NCBI GenBank assembly: GCA_017450705.1
Contig: JAFSTC010000001.1
Location: 34,653-98,652 of the forward strand
Direction: 5' to 3'
DNA length: 64,000 bases
Source: Lentisphaeria bacterium
GTDB lineage: Bacteria > Verrucomicrobiota > Lentisphaeria > Victivallales > Victivallaceae
Position numbers and translations under genes: made by a program. The notes under the pieces are model-generated. The model searched no databases, had not been told where the DNA came from, and saw only the letters and a program-made list of their open reading frames with translations. Each line of letters opens with the position of its first letter. Position 1 is the stretch's first letter. Of this stretch, positions 51,310 through 59,367 are shown in pieces.

Positions 51310-52463
51310 TTTTCATCTCCCGGGAAGAGTTCGGCAGTTTTCGAGAAGGAAGGGATCAGGGCGTGCAACTCGAGCTGAAAGGCCAGCTGCAGTGCCAGGA
51401 TCGCCGGAGCAAGCCCCTGCGGCAGATTTCTTTCCCAGCCCAGAAGCGCATAATCGGCGGTCGTGCCGCGGCCGCCGGGACAGACGCACCCCTGGGAAAC
51501 ATTGAATATGCCGCCGTCCCAGGTCAGATACCGAGCCAGCCCCGCCAACCCCCTCTGGCAGGGAACCGAAAAGCGGGCGCGGTCGATCGTGCCGCGTTTG
51601 AGGCCCCGCTCCACGGCATAGAGGATCCATGCGGAACCGGAACTTTCCGCATAGGAGCCCCAGTCGTCCAGCACTTGATGCCACATCCCCTCGGGATCCT
51701 GATACGGCAGGACTCCCGCGAGCATATCTTCCCTGATCTTGAGCAGTTCCGCCTTTTTCGGGTGGCCGTCGGGCAGTTCGAAAACAAGTTCCGAGAGGGC
51801 GAAAAGCGCATATCCTTCTCCTCTCCCCCAGCATCCGGGAAAACGGCCGGTGTGCTTCAGATACAGCGCCTGACTCTGCGGTGTTTTATCCCTGACGGGC
51901 CACATTTCGGCCGAGGCCCGTCCCGGCAGATATCCCGGGTGCCACAAACGCGCCGCGGGATCGTACAGCGCGGCCATGTATCCCTCGAACTGACGGATCG
52001 CCTCGTCGAAGAACCGCTCATCTTTGCCGCACACGCCCGCCCACGCCAGAGCCGGGATCGTCATCGCCGCGATCTCGGTGGAAAGATGGCCGGGGTACTT
52101 GGGATCGTCGAAGAGACCGTCGCCGTTCCGATGCCCATTTTCAACGAGCTTTTCCGCCGCTTCGAGAAAAGGCTTCACATACGCCTCGTTTCCCCGGGCG
52201 GCCATCCATGCCGCCCCGGGATGGATCGGCCAGTCCAGACCCGCCGTCTCCCCGGGCGCCTGCCGGGGGACGGTTTCGATCTGCGCCTGACAGCGGGTAT
52301 AGATCTCCGACCATTCGGCGGAGGGATCTTCGGCGTTCATTGCAACTTTTGCCAGCCGCAGGATGCTGAACACAAGAAGCGGGTCGGCCGATCCGATCCC
52401 TTTTTTCATTATTTTCCGGTACGCGGCACTGCACCGCCCCAGATAACATTCCTCATCGATCAT
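51306..52463 (-). CDS. GH105-like unsaturated glycuronyl hydrolase (copy B)
   Basis: The 385-residue product is a paralogue of copy A. The Arg-Phe-Pro-Gly-Cys-Trp-Gly-Arg-Gly-Glu-Gly-Tyr-Ala segment corresponds to the Trp-Ser-Arg-Gly-Val-Gly-Trp box, and Gly-Met-Trp-His-Gln-Val-Leu-Asp-Asp is shared. The aromatic Trp before Ser is replaced by Gly-Cys-Trp, and an Asp-rich segment near 115 differs, so its substrate likely differs from that of copy A. The start at 52463 follows AGGAGGG. Two GH105-like genes side by side suggest two kinds of unsaturated oligosaccharide. Confidence 0.78.
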   Translation of the reverse strand: MIDEECYLGRCSAAYRKIMKKGIGSADPLLVFSILRLAKVAMNAEDPSAEWSEIYTRCQAQIETVPRQAPGETAGLDWPIHPGAAWMAARGNEAYVKPFLEAAEKLVENGHRNGDGLFDDPKYPGHLSTEIAAMTIPALAWAGVCGKDERFFDEAIRQFEGYMAALYDPAARLWHPGYLPGRASAEMWPVRDKTPQSQALYLKHTGRFPGCWGRGEGYALFALSELVFELPDGHPKKAELLKIREDMLAGVLPYQDPEGMWHQVLDDWGSYAESSGSAWILYAVERGLKRGTIDRARFSVPCQRGLAGLARYLTWDGGIFNVSQGCVCPGGRGTTADYALLGWERNLPQGLAPAILALQLAFQLELHALIPSFSKTAELFPGDEK

Positions 52464-52531
52464 CTTTGCTTCCCTCCTGAAGCCGCCGGTCCGCGGACCC
52501 CGCGGATACACGCATGGCGCGGCCGTCACGG

Positions 52532-53461
52532 TCAAATGCCGTAATTCTCTTTCAGACACCGCAGTATCTCGGCACGCGTCGGCATCGCCGGAGCTGTGCC
52601 GTGCCGGGTCGTGGAGAGCGCCCCGGCACAGTTGGCGAATTTGAGCGCCGTTTCGATCTCCATCTTTTCCGTGAGCGCGGCGGCCAGGGCTCCGTTGAAG
52701 GCATCGCCCGCGCCGGTGGTGTCCACTGCATCGACCTTGACACCGGGGAGCAGGATCTCCCGGTTGCCGTCGGAATAGAAGACGCCGTTCTTTCCCAGCG
52801 TGATGACCGCGTGCTTCACCCCGCGCTTCAGCAGCGCGGCGGCGGCCGCCGCCGCTCCGTCGCGGTCCCGGACCGGGATCCCCGTGAAGAACTCCGCTTC
52901 GGTCTCGTTGGGCGTCACCCAGTCGGTCCCGGAAAAGAGTTCCGGCGGCACCTCCTGAAAGGGCGCGGGATTGAGCAGAAAAGGCTTGCGATGTTTTTCC
53001 GCCAGACGCCTGCACTCCATGATCGAACCGATGCTGGTCTCCAGTTGGGTGACGACCAGATCGCAGGAGGCAAATTCGCTCTCCGCCTCCCGAACGTCAT
53101 CGGCGGTGATTTCGGCACAGGCGCCTTTGACGATGATGATCCGATTCTGTCCGGAGCCGGTCTCGACCTCGATCAAAGCGCTCCCGGTCTCGTTCTCCGC
53201 GGAAAGTTTGATATATTTTGCCGTCATGCCTTCGCTGCGGTAATGGGCCAGCATCAGTTCGCCGAGCCGATCTTGCCCCACCCGTCCGATGATGACGGCT
53301 TCGGCCCCGGCCCGGTGCGCCGCGGTCATCTGGTTGCTGCCCTTGCCGCCGGGCCCGAAACGCAGCGTTTTGCCCAGCGCCGTCTCTCCCGCGACCGGAA
53401 AGTGATCCGTGAACGCGGCGATGTCCACGATCAGACTGCCGACTCCGACGATCTTTCCCAT
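52532..53461 (-). CDS. rbsK: ribokinase-family sugar kinase
   Basis: The 309-residue product is a PfkB-family kinase. It has Gly-Gly-Lys-Gly-Ser-Asn-Gln near residue 38, the anion-hole Asp-Thr-Thr-Gly-Ala-Gly-Asp-Ala-Phe-Asn-Gly with catalytic Asp, and Val-Thr-Pro-Asn-Glu-Thr-Glu. It would phosphorylate a pentose or deoxy sugar acid. With DeoC adjacent, 2-deoxyribose or a 2-keto-3-deoxy sugar acid is a reasonable candidate; the sequence alone says ribokinase-like. The start at 53461 is preferred because the conserved Val-Gly-Ser strand begins just after it. Confidence 0.82.
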   Translation of the reverse strand: MGKIVGVGSLIVDIAAFTDHFPVAGETALGKTLRFGPGGKGSNQMTAAHRAGAEAVIIGRVGQDRLGELMLAHYRSEGMTAKYIKLSAENETGSALIEVETGSGQNRIIIVKGACAEITADDVREAESEFASCDLVVTQLETSIGSIMECRRLAEKHRKPFLLNPAPFQEVPPELFSGTDWVTPNETEAEFFTGIPVRDRDGAAAAAAALLKRGVKHAVITLGKNGVFYSDGNREILLPGVKVDAVDTTGAGDAFNGALAAALTEKMEIETALKFANCAGALSTTRHGTAPAMPTRAEILRCLKENYGI

Positions 53462-53484
53462 GAGAGGACCCCCTTTCTGCCGGA

Positions 53485-54132
53485 TCATTCCCCGGAAACG
53501 ATGGCCGTTCCGGCGGAGGTTCCCAGCCGTTCCGCTCCGGCTCCGATCAGCGCGAGCGCGTCCTTTCTGGTCCGGATCCCCGCCGAGGCCTTCACCTTGA
53601 CTTTACCGGAGACGTTCGCCTTCATCAGCGCGACGTCGGCAACCGTCGCCACGCCCTCGTTGAACCCGGTACAGGTCTTGACGAACGAGGCGCCCGCCTC
53701 GCAGGCGAGTCTCACCGCCGTGACCTTCTCCTCGTCGGTGAGGAACGCGGTCTCGATGATGACCTTGACGCACTTGCCGGGCACCGCGTCGACCACGGCG
53801 CGGATCTCGTTACGGACATAGTCGAGTTTCCCGTCCTTGAGCGCGCCGACATTGATCACCATGTCGAACTCGTCGCATCCCATCCCGGCGGCATCCCGCG
53901 TTTCCGCGACCTTCGTCGCGGTGGTGTTCGCTCCCAGCGGGAAACCGATCACCGTGCAGACCTTGACGCCGCTGCCCGCGAGCAGTTTCTTTGCGAGAGG
54001 GATGTTGCAGGGATTGATGCATACCGAAGCAAAGCTGTATTTTTTTGCCTCTTCGCAGAGCTGGGCGATCTTCTCCTCGGTGACGAAAGCCTTGAGCGCG
54101 GTGTGGTCGATGTATTCGTTGAGCGGTTTCAT
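53485..54132 (-). CDS. deoC: deoxyribose-phosphate aldolase
   Basis: The 215-residue product matches DeoC: Tyr-Ile-Asp-His-Thr-Ala-Leu-Lys at the start, [10 protein letters not shown], an Asp-Glu-Phe-Asp-Met-Val strand, Schiff-base Lys in Phe-Val-Lys-Thr-Cys-Thr-Gly-Phe, and Lys in Val-Lys-Ala-Ser-Ala-Gly-Ile-Arg. The enzyme splits 2-deoxyribose-5-phosphate to glyceraldehyde-3-phosphate and acetaldehyde. In this operon it may cleave the product of the neighbouring kinase. It sits four bases after the cupin gene start region, in tight linkage. Confidence 0.92.
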   Translation of the reverse strand: MKPLNEYIDHTALKAFVTEEKIAQLCEEAKKYSFASVCINPCNIPLAKKLLAGSGVKVCTVIGFPLGANTTATKVAETRDAAGMGCDEFDMVINVGALKDGKLDYVRNEIRAVVDAVPGKCVKVIIETAFLTDEEKVTAVRLACEAGASFVKTCTGFNEGVATVADVALMKANVSGKVKVKASAGIRTRKDALALIGAGAERLGTSAGTAIVSGE

Positions 54133-54136
54133 TTTT

Positions 54137-54556
54137 TTACTCCTCGTCTATGGTTTTGAATGATTTTCCCCAAAGTTTCATCCGTACTTCGTAAGCGTCG
54201 TTGAAACGGTAATCCTTCCAGAAGGTCAGGATCTTGAGATCCTCTTTCCCCCCGCGGTTGTCCAGCGCGTGAAAACACCCGGCGGGGATGAAGATCACCT
54301 GATCGGGCACGACCTTTTCGATTTTGTCGTCCAGCTTGATCAGTCCTTCACCGCTCAGGATGTAGTAGATCTCGTCGGCTTCATGAGTGGCTCCGTCCAG
54401 CGCGCATCCGGCCTTGACCGTGCCGTGATTGATCTGGATCACGCCGTCGCGTCCGGTGATCACGTGGTCGAGGATCATGCGGGACTGATAACTTTCGCCG
54501 AAAATCAACGGTTTGACTTTGGCGACTTCCACCAGGAGAGGCTTCAATTTTTCCAT
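54137..54556 (-). CDS. cupin protein (possible KdgF-type or sugar isomerase)
   Basis: The 139-residue product has the two cupin motifs. Motif 1 has [11 protein letters not shown] with metal ligands His and Glu; motif 2 has Ile-Pro-Ala-Gly-Cys-Phe-His-Ala. Small cupins in uronate loci (KdgF type) convert unsaturated uronates into linear ketones, which would match GH105 products. The exact role is inference. Three bases separate it from the ADH stop, in the middle of the operon. Confidence 0.78.
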   Translation of the reverse strand: MEKLKPLLVEVAKVKPLIFGESYQSRMILDHVITGRDGVIQINHGTVKAGCALDGATHEADEIYYILSGEGLIKLDDKIEKVVPDQVIFIPAGCFHALDNRGGKEDLKILTFWKDYRFNDAYEVRMKLWGKSFKTIDEE

Positions 54557-54558
54557 TT

Positions 54559-55596
54559 TCAGAACTCCAGTAGAACTTTTATTTTGGCTTTGTGGTATTT
54601 TTCTTCGTGTTCGAAAAACTCCAGGCAGTCGGCGAATTTCACCCGGTGCGTGATGATCTGCGCGAGTTTTCCCGGGACTTTCGCCATCATTTCACCCACT
54701 TTGACCGCGTGACCGAAGTGGCCCTTCGCACCGCACAGGGCGATTCCCTTCAGGATCGGTTCGTCGATGGCGAACTCCCTGAGCGGGTGATCGAAGAACC
54801 CCGCCAGCGACACCCGGCCGTCGACGCGGACCAGTTCGATGGCAAGTTTCAGCGCCGTTTCCGCGCCGGTCGCCTCGACGACAAGATCGGCGCCCCGCCC
54901 GCCGGTGAATTTTTTCACGGCTGCGACAGGATCCTCCGCCGTGAGGTCGACAGTCACATCGGCGCCGATCTTTTCGGCGACCGCAAGTTTCCCTGCGTTG
55001 CGCCCGATCATGACCACCCGGCCGGCCCCGAAATTTTTGGCGATCCACGCCGCCGACATGCCGATCGGCCCGGCGCCGATCACGGCAACGGTACCGACGG
55101 GGGCCGACACGCCGCGGAAGGCGTCGTAGGCGACGGCCGCAGGTTCGATCAGCGCCCCTTCCTCCAGCGAAACGCCATCCGGCAGCGGATGCACATGGCG
55201 CTCGGGCATATCCTGAAATTCCGCGAAGCATCCGTCCCAGGTGTTGACCGTGCCGAGGGAACGGACCTCCGGGCAATCCTCGAACCGCCCTTCGCGGCAG
55301 GCCGGGCACTTCCCGCAAGTCACCGCGCAGTCGGAGAAGACCCTGTCGCCCGGCCGGAATTTGGTGACTTCGGGGCCGACCTCAGCCACCACGCCCGCAT
55401 ATTCGTGCCCCGGCCGGACGGGATAACGGATCAGACCGTTCCGGACGAAACTGCACTCTCCCGTGTAGATCGCGAGATCGGTCGCGCACAATCCGGCGTA
55501 TCTCACTTGGATCCGCACCATATCACCGCAGAGGGGCGGGAGCGGGATTTCCCGGACAGCCGCCCGTCGCGGCGCTTCGATGACCAATGCCTTCAT
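54559..55596 (-). CDS. zinc-binding alcohol dehydrogenase
   Basis: The 345-residue product is a medium-chain dehydrogenase. Catalytic zinc ligands are in Gly-Leu-Cys-Ala-Thr-Asp and Gly-His-Glu; the structural site is Cys-Gly-Lys-Cys-Pro-Ala-Cys with a later Cys; the nucleotide loop is Gly-Ala-Gly-Pro-Ile-Gly-Met. It is probably active on a sugar alcohol or sugar acid derived from the same oligosaccharides. The start at 55596 overlaps the MBL stop (ATGA). It is distantly similar to the dehydrogenase at 48412-49440 but not a recent duplicate. Confidence 0.86.
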   Translation of the reverse strand: MKALVIEAPRRAAVREIPLPPLCGDMVRIQVRYAGLCATDLAIYTGECSFVRNGLIRYPVRPGHEYAGVVAEVGPEVTKFRPGDRVFSDCAVTCGKCPACREGRFEDCPEVRSLGTVNTWDGCFAEFQDMPERHVHPLPDGVSLEEGALIEPAAVAYDAFRGVSAPVGTVAVIGAGPIGMSAAWIAKNFGAGRVVMIGRNAGKLAVAEKIGADVTVDLTAEDPVAAVKKFTGGRGADLVVEATGAETALKLAIELVRVDGRVSLAGFFDHPLREFAIDEPILKGIALCGAKGHFGHAVKVGEMMAKVPGKLAQIITHRVKFADCLEFFEHEEKYHKAKIKVLLEF

Positions 55597-56360
55597 TTCC
55601 GTTCCCCGATCAGAATGCCTTCGCCCTGACGCATGAACCGACAGGCGAGTTTCGCCTCCTGCGCGCCCTGCAGGAAGGCCTGCGGATCGCCGCCGTGTTC
55701 GGCAAAATTGCCGAAGTGGCAGGGGACCGCAAGCCGGGGCTTCAGACTTTTGATGATTTCGACCGCCTGAAGCGCATTCGGATTGCCGAACGCCCCGTTG
55801 ATCGGCAGGATCAGCAAATCGGCGCCGCAGGCTTCGGGTTCCGGCGGAAGATCGGGACGGTAACGGGCGTCGCCGGTGAGACACACGGTGATGCCGCCGA
55901 ACGTCAGCCGGAAACCGATCGCGTCCGGCGTCTCCGGCCCGTGGTCGCAGAAGAGAGCCCTGATGCCGACGCCGCACCGCTCGACAGATTCCCCGGCCCG
56001 CAGAAATGTGAAATCTCCTTTCAGTCCCAGCCGGTCGCATTCGACCTCGACATCCCTTGCCGCGACCAGCGCGGTGGTGCCGTTGTCCAGCAGCATCGGC
56101 GCCGCGTCCACATCGAAGTGGTCGTAGTGGGCGTGCGTGGCCAGCAGCAGATCGAAGACGAAGTCGTAGGGCTGAAAGAGCCGTGCCATCATCCGCCGGA
56201 AACCGAAATAGCGGTTGCAGCAGTCCGAGAGATAGGGGTCGACCGCGACCAGACGATCCCGGTCGGTTTTGAAGAGGAAACCGGCCTGTCCGAGAAAGAA
56301 AACGCCGAGTTTTCCCTCCGGGACCCGGAAACCCGTCACGTATGAAGCGAAACTTGCCAT
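55593..56360 (-). CDS. UlaG-like metal-dependent hydrolase (MBL fold)
   Basis: The 255-residue product has the metallo-beta-lactamase metal motif Thr-His-Ala-His-Tyr-Asp-His-Phe-Asp, a preceding Val-Asp-Pro-Tyr strand, Cys-Leu-Thr-Gly-Asp-Ala and a late Pro-Cys-His-Phe-Gly. These features match the L-ascorbate-6-phosphate lactonase (UlaG) branch, which opens sugar lactones. In this operon a lactone formed by the adjacent dehydrogenases could be the substrate; this is inference. The start at 56360 follows AGAAGGAGAAG. Confidence 0.83.
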   Translation of the reverse strand: MASFASYVTGFRVPEGKLGVFFLGQAGFLFKTDRDRLVAVDPYLSDCCNRYFGFRRMMARLFQPYDFVFDLLLATHAHYDHFDVDAAPMLLDNGTTALVAARDVEVECDRLGLKGDFTFLRAGESVERCGVGIRALFCDHGPETPDAIGFRLTFGGITVCLTGDARYRPDLPPEPEACGADLLILPINGAFGNPNALQAVEIIKSLKPRLAVPCHFGNFAEHGGDPQAFLQGAQEAKLACRFMRQGEGILIGERK

Positions 56361-56377
56361 GATCGGTCTCTTCTCCT

Positions 56378-57175
56378 TCAGAAGTCCCGGGCGTAGCCGC
56401 AGAGCCAGCCGCCATCGACGGTGAGCACCGTTCCCGTGATGTACGAGGCGCGGTCGCTGCTCAGGAACAGGACCGTATCCGCGATCTCGTCCGGAGTTCC
56501 CTGTCGGTGCATCGGGATATGAGAGAGCAGTCCCTCCATCGCCGTCGGATCGGTCCAGAGTTTGTTGGTTTTGACGATCCCGATGGTTCCCGGCGCAACC
56601 ACATTCACCCGGATGCCGAACTCCGCCAGCTCGAGCGCCATGGCCTTGGAAAAATTGACGACCCCGGCCTTGGCGGCCGTAAAAGCGCACTGCCGGCGGA
56701 GCGGGACCAGACCGACGATCGAACTGATGTTGACAAGGTTGGATCCGGGACGCTTTTTCAGGTAGGAAACGGCCGCTTTGGAACAATTGTAGACACCGTC
56801 CAGATCGACTTTGACGATCGCATCCCACCAGCCGTCGTCGAACTGGTCCACATTGCGCCGCTGCTCCGGACCGACGTTGATCCCGGCGTTGTTGACCCAG
56901 ACGTCGATCCCGCCGAGATCCGCCGCGATCTGCCGGCAGACTTCGGCGACGTTCTCCCGGTCGGAAACGTCCAGTGCATAGGCTTTCGCCGTCCGTCCGG
57001 TCTGCGCGATCTCCGCCGCCAGCGCTTCGGCCCGACCGGTCCGACCATCCCTGCGGCCGCACACCGCGACCGCGGCGCCGCTCTCCGAAAAGCGACGGAC
57101 CATCGCCGAACCGAGGCCTCCTGCGGCGCCCGTCACTGCGACGACTTTTCCCGTGAAATCGATCTGCATGCTCAT
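56378..57175 (-). CDS. short-chain dehydrogenase/reductase
   Basis: The 265-residue product has the classical SDR Rossmann motif Thr-Gly-Ala-Ala-Gly-Gly-Leu-Gly, Asn-Asn-Ala-Gly, catalytic Ser in Asn-Ile-Ser-Ser-Ile, and a Phe-Thr-Ala-Ala-Lys box where the usual catalytic Tyr is Phe (Cys-Ala-Phe-Thr-Ala-Ala-Lys). The Tyr-to-Phe change would weaken normal SDR catalysis, so check it. It ends Val-Asp-Gly-Gly-Trp. First gene of the eight-gene operon; the start at 57175 follows GGGGAGCAG. Confidence 0.8.
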   Translation of the reverse strand: MSMQIDFTGKVVAVTGAAGGLGSAMVRRFSESGAAVAVCGRRDGRTGRAEALAAEIAQTGRTAKAYALDVSDRENVAEVCRQIAADLGGIDVWVNNAGINVGPEQRRNVDQFDDGWWDAIVKVDLDGVYNCSKAAVSYLKKRPGSNLVNISSIVGLVPLRRQCAFTAAKAGVVNFSKAMALELAEFGIRVNVVAPGTIGIVKTNKLWTDPTAMEGLLSHIPMHRQGTPDEIADTVLFLSSDRASYITGTVLTVDGGWLCGYARDF

Positions 57176-57237
57176 CTGCTCCCCGTCTTTATGTTTTTTT
57201 CTTTTCCATACAAAAGACACTTGTCCGACTCTCGGCT

Positions 57238-57275
57238 AAGATACCACGGACAGTCGTTATTTTCCATGCCGGAAA
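57238..57275 (-). promoter_or_regulatory. promoter and operator-like palindrome of the eight-gene sugar operon
   Basis: On the minus strand TGGAAA (57266-57261), 17 bases, TATCTT (57243-57238). A perfect palindrome TTTCC-ATGCC-GGAAA (57261-57275) covers the -35 region, where a repressor or activator could bind. Confidence 0.5.
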
Positions 57276-57476
57276 TTACTTTAAGCATACACAATTCTAC
57301 TTCATTGGACGCCGCAAAGACAAAGAAACATTCCCGAGTGTGTCGTGCCGCCGGGGAAAGGTCGTGCCGTCATGTTATTTTTACAGCATGGTATCGTGGC
57401 CGCGGGCATATAAATCGCTTTTCAAATAATTTGACATATATATTACCTCCGTGAGATAAGCTCACGATCAATGTAG
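57276..57476. other. AT-rich intergenic region with TTGACA and CGTGAG-N5-CTCACG
   Basis: No gene is seen. TTGACA lies at 57431-57436, TATATT at 57439-57444, and a perfect palindrome CGTGAG-ATAAG-CTCACG at 57450-57466. It probably carries the promoter and operator of the clamp-like operon, but the -10 match is imperfect. Confidence 0.45.
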
Positions 57477-57516
57477 CCCTGCCGGTCCTTCGGGATCGGC
57501 GGGGCCTTGTTTTTCA
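57477..57516 (+). terminator. leader hairpin with UUCG loop and T tract before the clamp-like gene
   Basis: A 12-base stem (57477-57488 and 57493-57504, with two G-U pairs) closes on a UUCG tetraloop and is followed by CCTTGTTTTT. It is a strong terminator form, but it lies 24 bases before the start codon region of the next gene, so it may act as an attenuator. Confidence 0.65.
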
Positions 57517-57540
57517 ACCCTTAACTCAAAAGGAGGTCGT

Positions 57541-58881
57541 ATGAACGTGGAAATCTCAAAAAGCGAGTTGGCCGGAGCCCTGGGGGCTTTGGGGAAGCTG
57601 GTCTGCAGAACAAGCCCGGTGGAGGTGTACCGGTCTTTGCGGATCGAAGGCAAAAACAATCAGATCTCGTTCCAGACGGCGGGAGTGAACGAGGCGATCA
57701 CCTACACGCTCCCGGTCGAGGGCGTGGAAGAGTTCGCGGTCGTCGTGAACTTCGATGAGTTCCGCAGCATCGTCCGTGCCAGCCGGAACAAAACCCTCGT
57801 CCTCGAGTACGGAGAGGGCAAGTTCGGCGTCGAACACTGTCTGATGCGCACCGTCAACGTCGAGTGGCCCGAGGAGCGCTGCGGGAAGGAGGGAAGCGAG
57901 GTCTCCGATCTCCCGGAGAACTTCGTCGGGATGCTGGCGACTCTGGCCCCCATCGTGGACCGCGGCAATTACCGGCAGATATTGCAGGGGATCCACTTCT
58001 GCCGCGAGGGCATGGTCGCCACCAACGGCAAGGAGCTGCTGCATATCGACGCGCCGCTTGCCGTCGCCGATCTGACGGTCCCGTTCCCTCACGCCCTGCT
58101 GGCCACCAAGAGCCGGGATGCGGGACGGCTTGCGACCTGGTGCGACAAGGAGGATCGCTTCTTCCGCTTCGAGTTCGGCAACTGGCGGTGGACGGGAAAG
58201 GCTCTTGCAGGAATGTTCCCCAACTGGCGGATGATCGTTCCGCAGGAGGCGAATCTGCGCCACGTCGTCAAACTCGACGAGCCCCGTGCGTCCCAGCTGG
58301 CGATCTTTCTGCGGAACGTTCCCGCCGATCCGCCCAACAATCCTGTGACGCTCAGCATGGGCGACGATCACGCCTCGCTGGAAATCGCCGCAAAGGAAAT
58401 GCGCACCGTCGTCGCCGCCGAGTTTCCGCTCGACTGGGGCGAGTTCTCCGTCACCGTCAACCGGGACATTCTGCTGCGTCTGCTGGGAGAAGGACACAGC
58501 AAACTCTCCTTCTGCGACGGAAGGAGTCCGTTCATCGCCACAGGCGGCATAGGGACATTCGTTTCAATGCCGCTGGCGGTTCCACATACGCAAACCGTTC
58601 AACCCAAACAGGAGGAAGAAATGAACGAAATGCAAACCCCTGCTGTGGCCGTGCCCGTTGCACAGCCTGCCGCCCCGGTCATCAACCCCGAAGTCCCGGC
58701 CAATCCGCTGGACGAACTGGCCTCCGCCGTGGATGATTTCAAGACCCGTATCCGCGCCATGTGTGATGAATCCGTGCTTCTTGCCCGCAAAGTGAAAGAG
58801 GTCGCCATCGCGCAGAAGCAGAAGGAACGCGAATTCATCCAGGCCCGCCGCGCCATCGAACGCATCCGTATGGCGATTTAA
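57541..58881 (+). CDS. sliding-clamp-like (DnaN-type) protein fused to a coiled-coil protein
   Basis: The 446-residue product opens like a beta clamp: Asn-Val-Glu-Ile-Ser-Lys-Ser-Glu-Leu, later Asn-Phe-Asp-Glu-Phe-Arg-Ser-Ile-Val-Arg-Ala and a Gly-Ile-His-Phe-Cys segment of the second domain. The clamp ends near Met343-Pro-Leu-Ala-Val, matching the final Met-Pro-Met-Arg-Leu of true clamps. Then follow a Pro/Ala-rich linker and a helical coiled coil (about 395-446, Lys/Arg/Glu-rich). An internal AGGAGGA-ATG at 58621 suggests that the tail was once a separate gene. The clamp would tether nuclease or polymerase to DNA. It is distinct from a housekeeping DnaN and heads the mobile-like operon. Confidence 0.7.
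   Translation: MNVEISKSELAGALGALGKLVCRTSPVEVYRSLRIEGKNNQISFQTAGVNEAITYTLPVEGVEEFAVVVNFDEFRSIVRASRNKTLVLEYGEGKFGVEHCLMRTVNVEWPEERCGKEGSEVSDLPENFVGMLATLAPIVDRGNYRQILQGIHFCREGMVATNGKELLHIDAPLAVADLTVPFPHALLATKSRDAGRLATWCDKEDRFFRFEFGNWRWTGKALAGMFPNWRMIVPQEANLRHVVKLDEPRASQLAIFLRNVPADPPNNPVTLSMGDDHASLEIAAKEMRTVVAAEFPLDWGEFSVTVNRDILLRLLGEGHSKLSFCDGRSPFIATGGIGTFVSMPLAVPHTQTVQPKQEEEMNEMQTPAVAVPVAQPAAPVINPEVPANPLDELASAVDDFKTRIRAMCDESVLLARKVKEVAIAQKQKEREFIQARRAIERIRMAI
58621..58881 (+). CDS. internal reading unit: coiled-coil protein within the clamp-like frame
   Basis: ATG 58621 has its own AGGAGGAAGAA ribosome site and is preceded by TTCAACCCAAAC, like the leaders before other genes of this cluster. 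It would give an 86-residue protein with a Pro/Ala-rich start and a charged coiled coil. It may be produced as a separate product in addition to the fusion; this cannot be told from the sequence alone. Confidence 0.4.
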   Translation: MNEMQTPAVAVPVAQPAAPVINPEVPANPLDELASAVDDFKTRIRAMCDESVLLARKVKEVAIAQKQKEREFIQARRAIERIRMAI

Positions 58882-58907
58882 GCCGAACCAACCATCAACC
58901 CATGAGA

Positions 58908-58949
58908 GGTCGAGGCGATCACGCCCCGGCCTCTCGTCTTTTTCAGGAG
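58908..58949 (+). terminator. hairpin and T tract between clamp-like gene and next gene
   Basis: GAGAGGTCG pairs with CGGCCTCTC, and an inner GGCG/CGCC extends the stem; then comes GTCTTTTTC. It precedes an AGGAGG ribosome site for the next gene. Confidence 0.6.
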
Positions 58950-58959
58950 GAAAAGGAAA

Positions 58960-59367
58960 ATGCTGAAATTGAACGCCAGTTACAGCAAGAAGGTCCCCGC
59001 GGATGGGGAGTACACCAGCCAGAGCTACCACGCCTCCATCGAGGTCGAACTGCCGGACGGGCTCAGTCAGGAACAGCTCAACGGCAAGATCCACGAAACC
59101 TTCGCCATGGTCCGCGAATCGGTCGAAGCGGAACTGCACGAGAACGCCCCCGCGAAACAGGGGACTTCCGAGCCGCAGAACGCTCCGAAATCCGAGGCGC
59201 AGACCGGTTACCCTGCCAGCCCGAAACAGATCAGTTATCTTCTTTCGCTGGCCAGCCGGAGAGGGATCACTCCGGCGCAGATCGCCGCACAGAACAACGT
59301 ACCGAGTGTTGACCAGCTGACCCGGAAGCAGTGTTCCGCGCTGATCGAGCAGTGGAGGGCGGCGTAA
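58960..59367 (+). CDS. hypothetical protein with C-terminal helical domain
   Basis: The 135-residue product has an N-terminal beta-rich part (about 1-60), a disordered linker (65-85) and a C-terminal helical domain, Gln-Ile-Ser-Tyr-Leu-Leu-Ser-Leu-Ala-Ser-Arg-Arg-Gly-Ile with Leu-Thr-Arg-Lys-Gln-Cys. That pattern (helix, turn, a conserved Leu-Ser/Thr-x-x-Gln/Glu-Ala/Ser) is often found in single-stranded DNA-associated element proteins, but I cannot name the domain. Its stop overlaps the next ATG (TAATG). Confidence 0.55.
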   Translation: MLKLNASYSKKVPADGEYTSQSYHASIEVELPDGLSQEQLNGKIHETFAMVRESVEAELHENAPAKQGTSEPQNAPKSEAQTGYPASPKQISYLLSLASRRGITPAQIAAQNNVPSVDQLTRKQCSALIEQWRAA

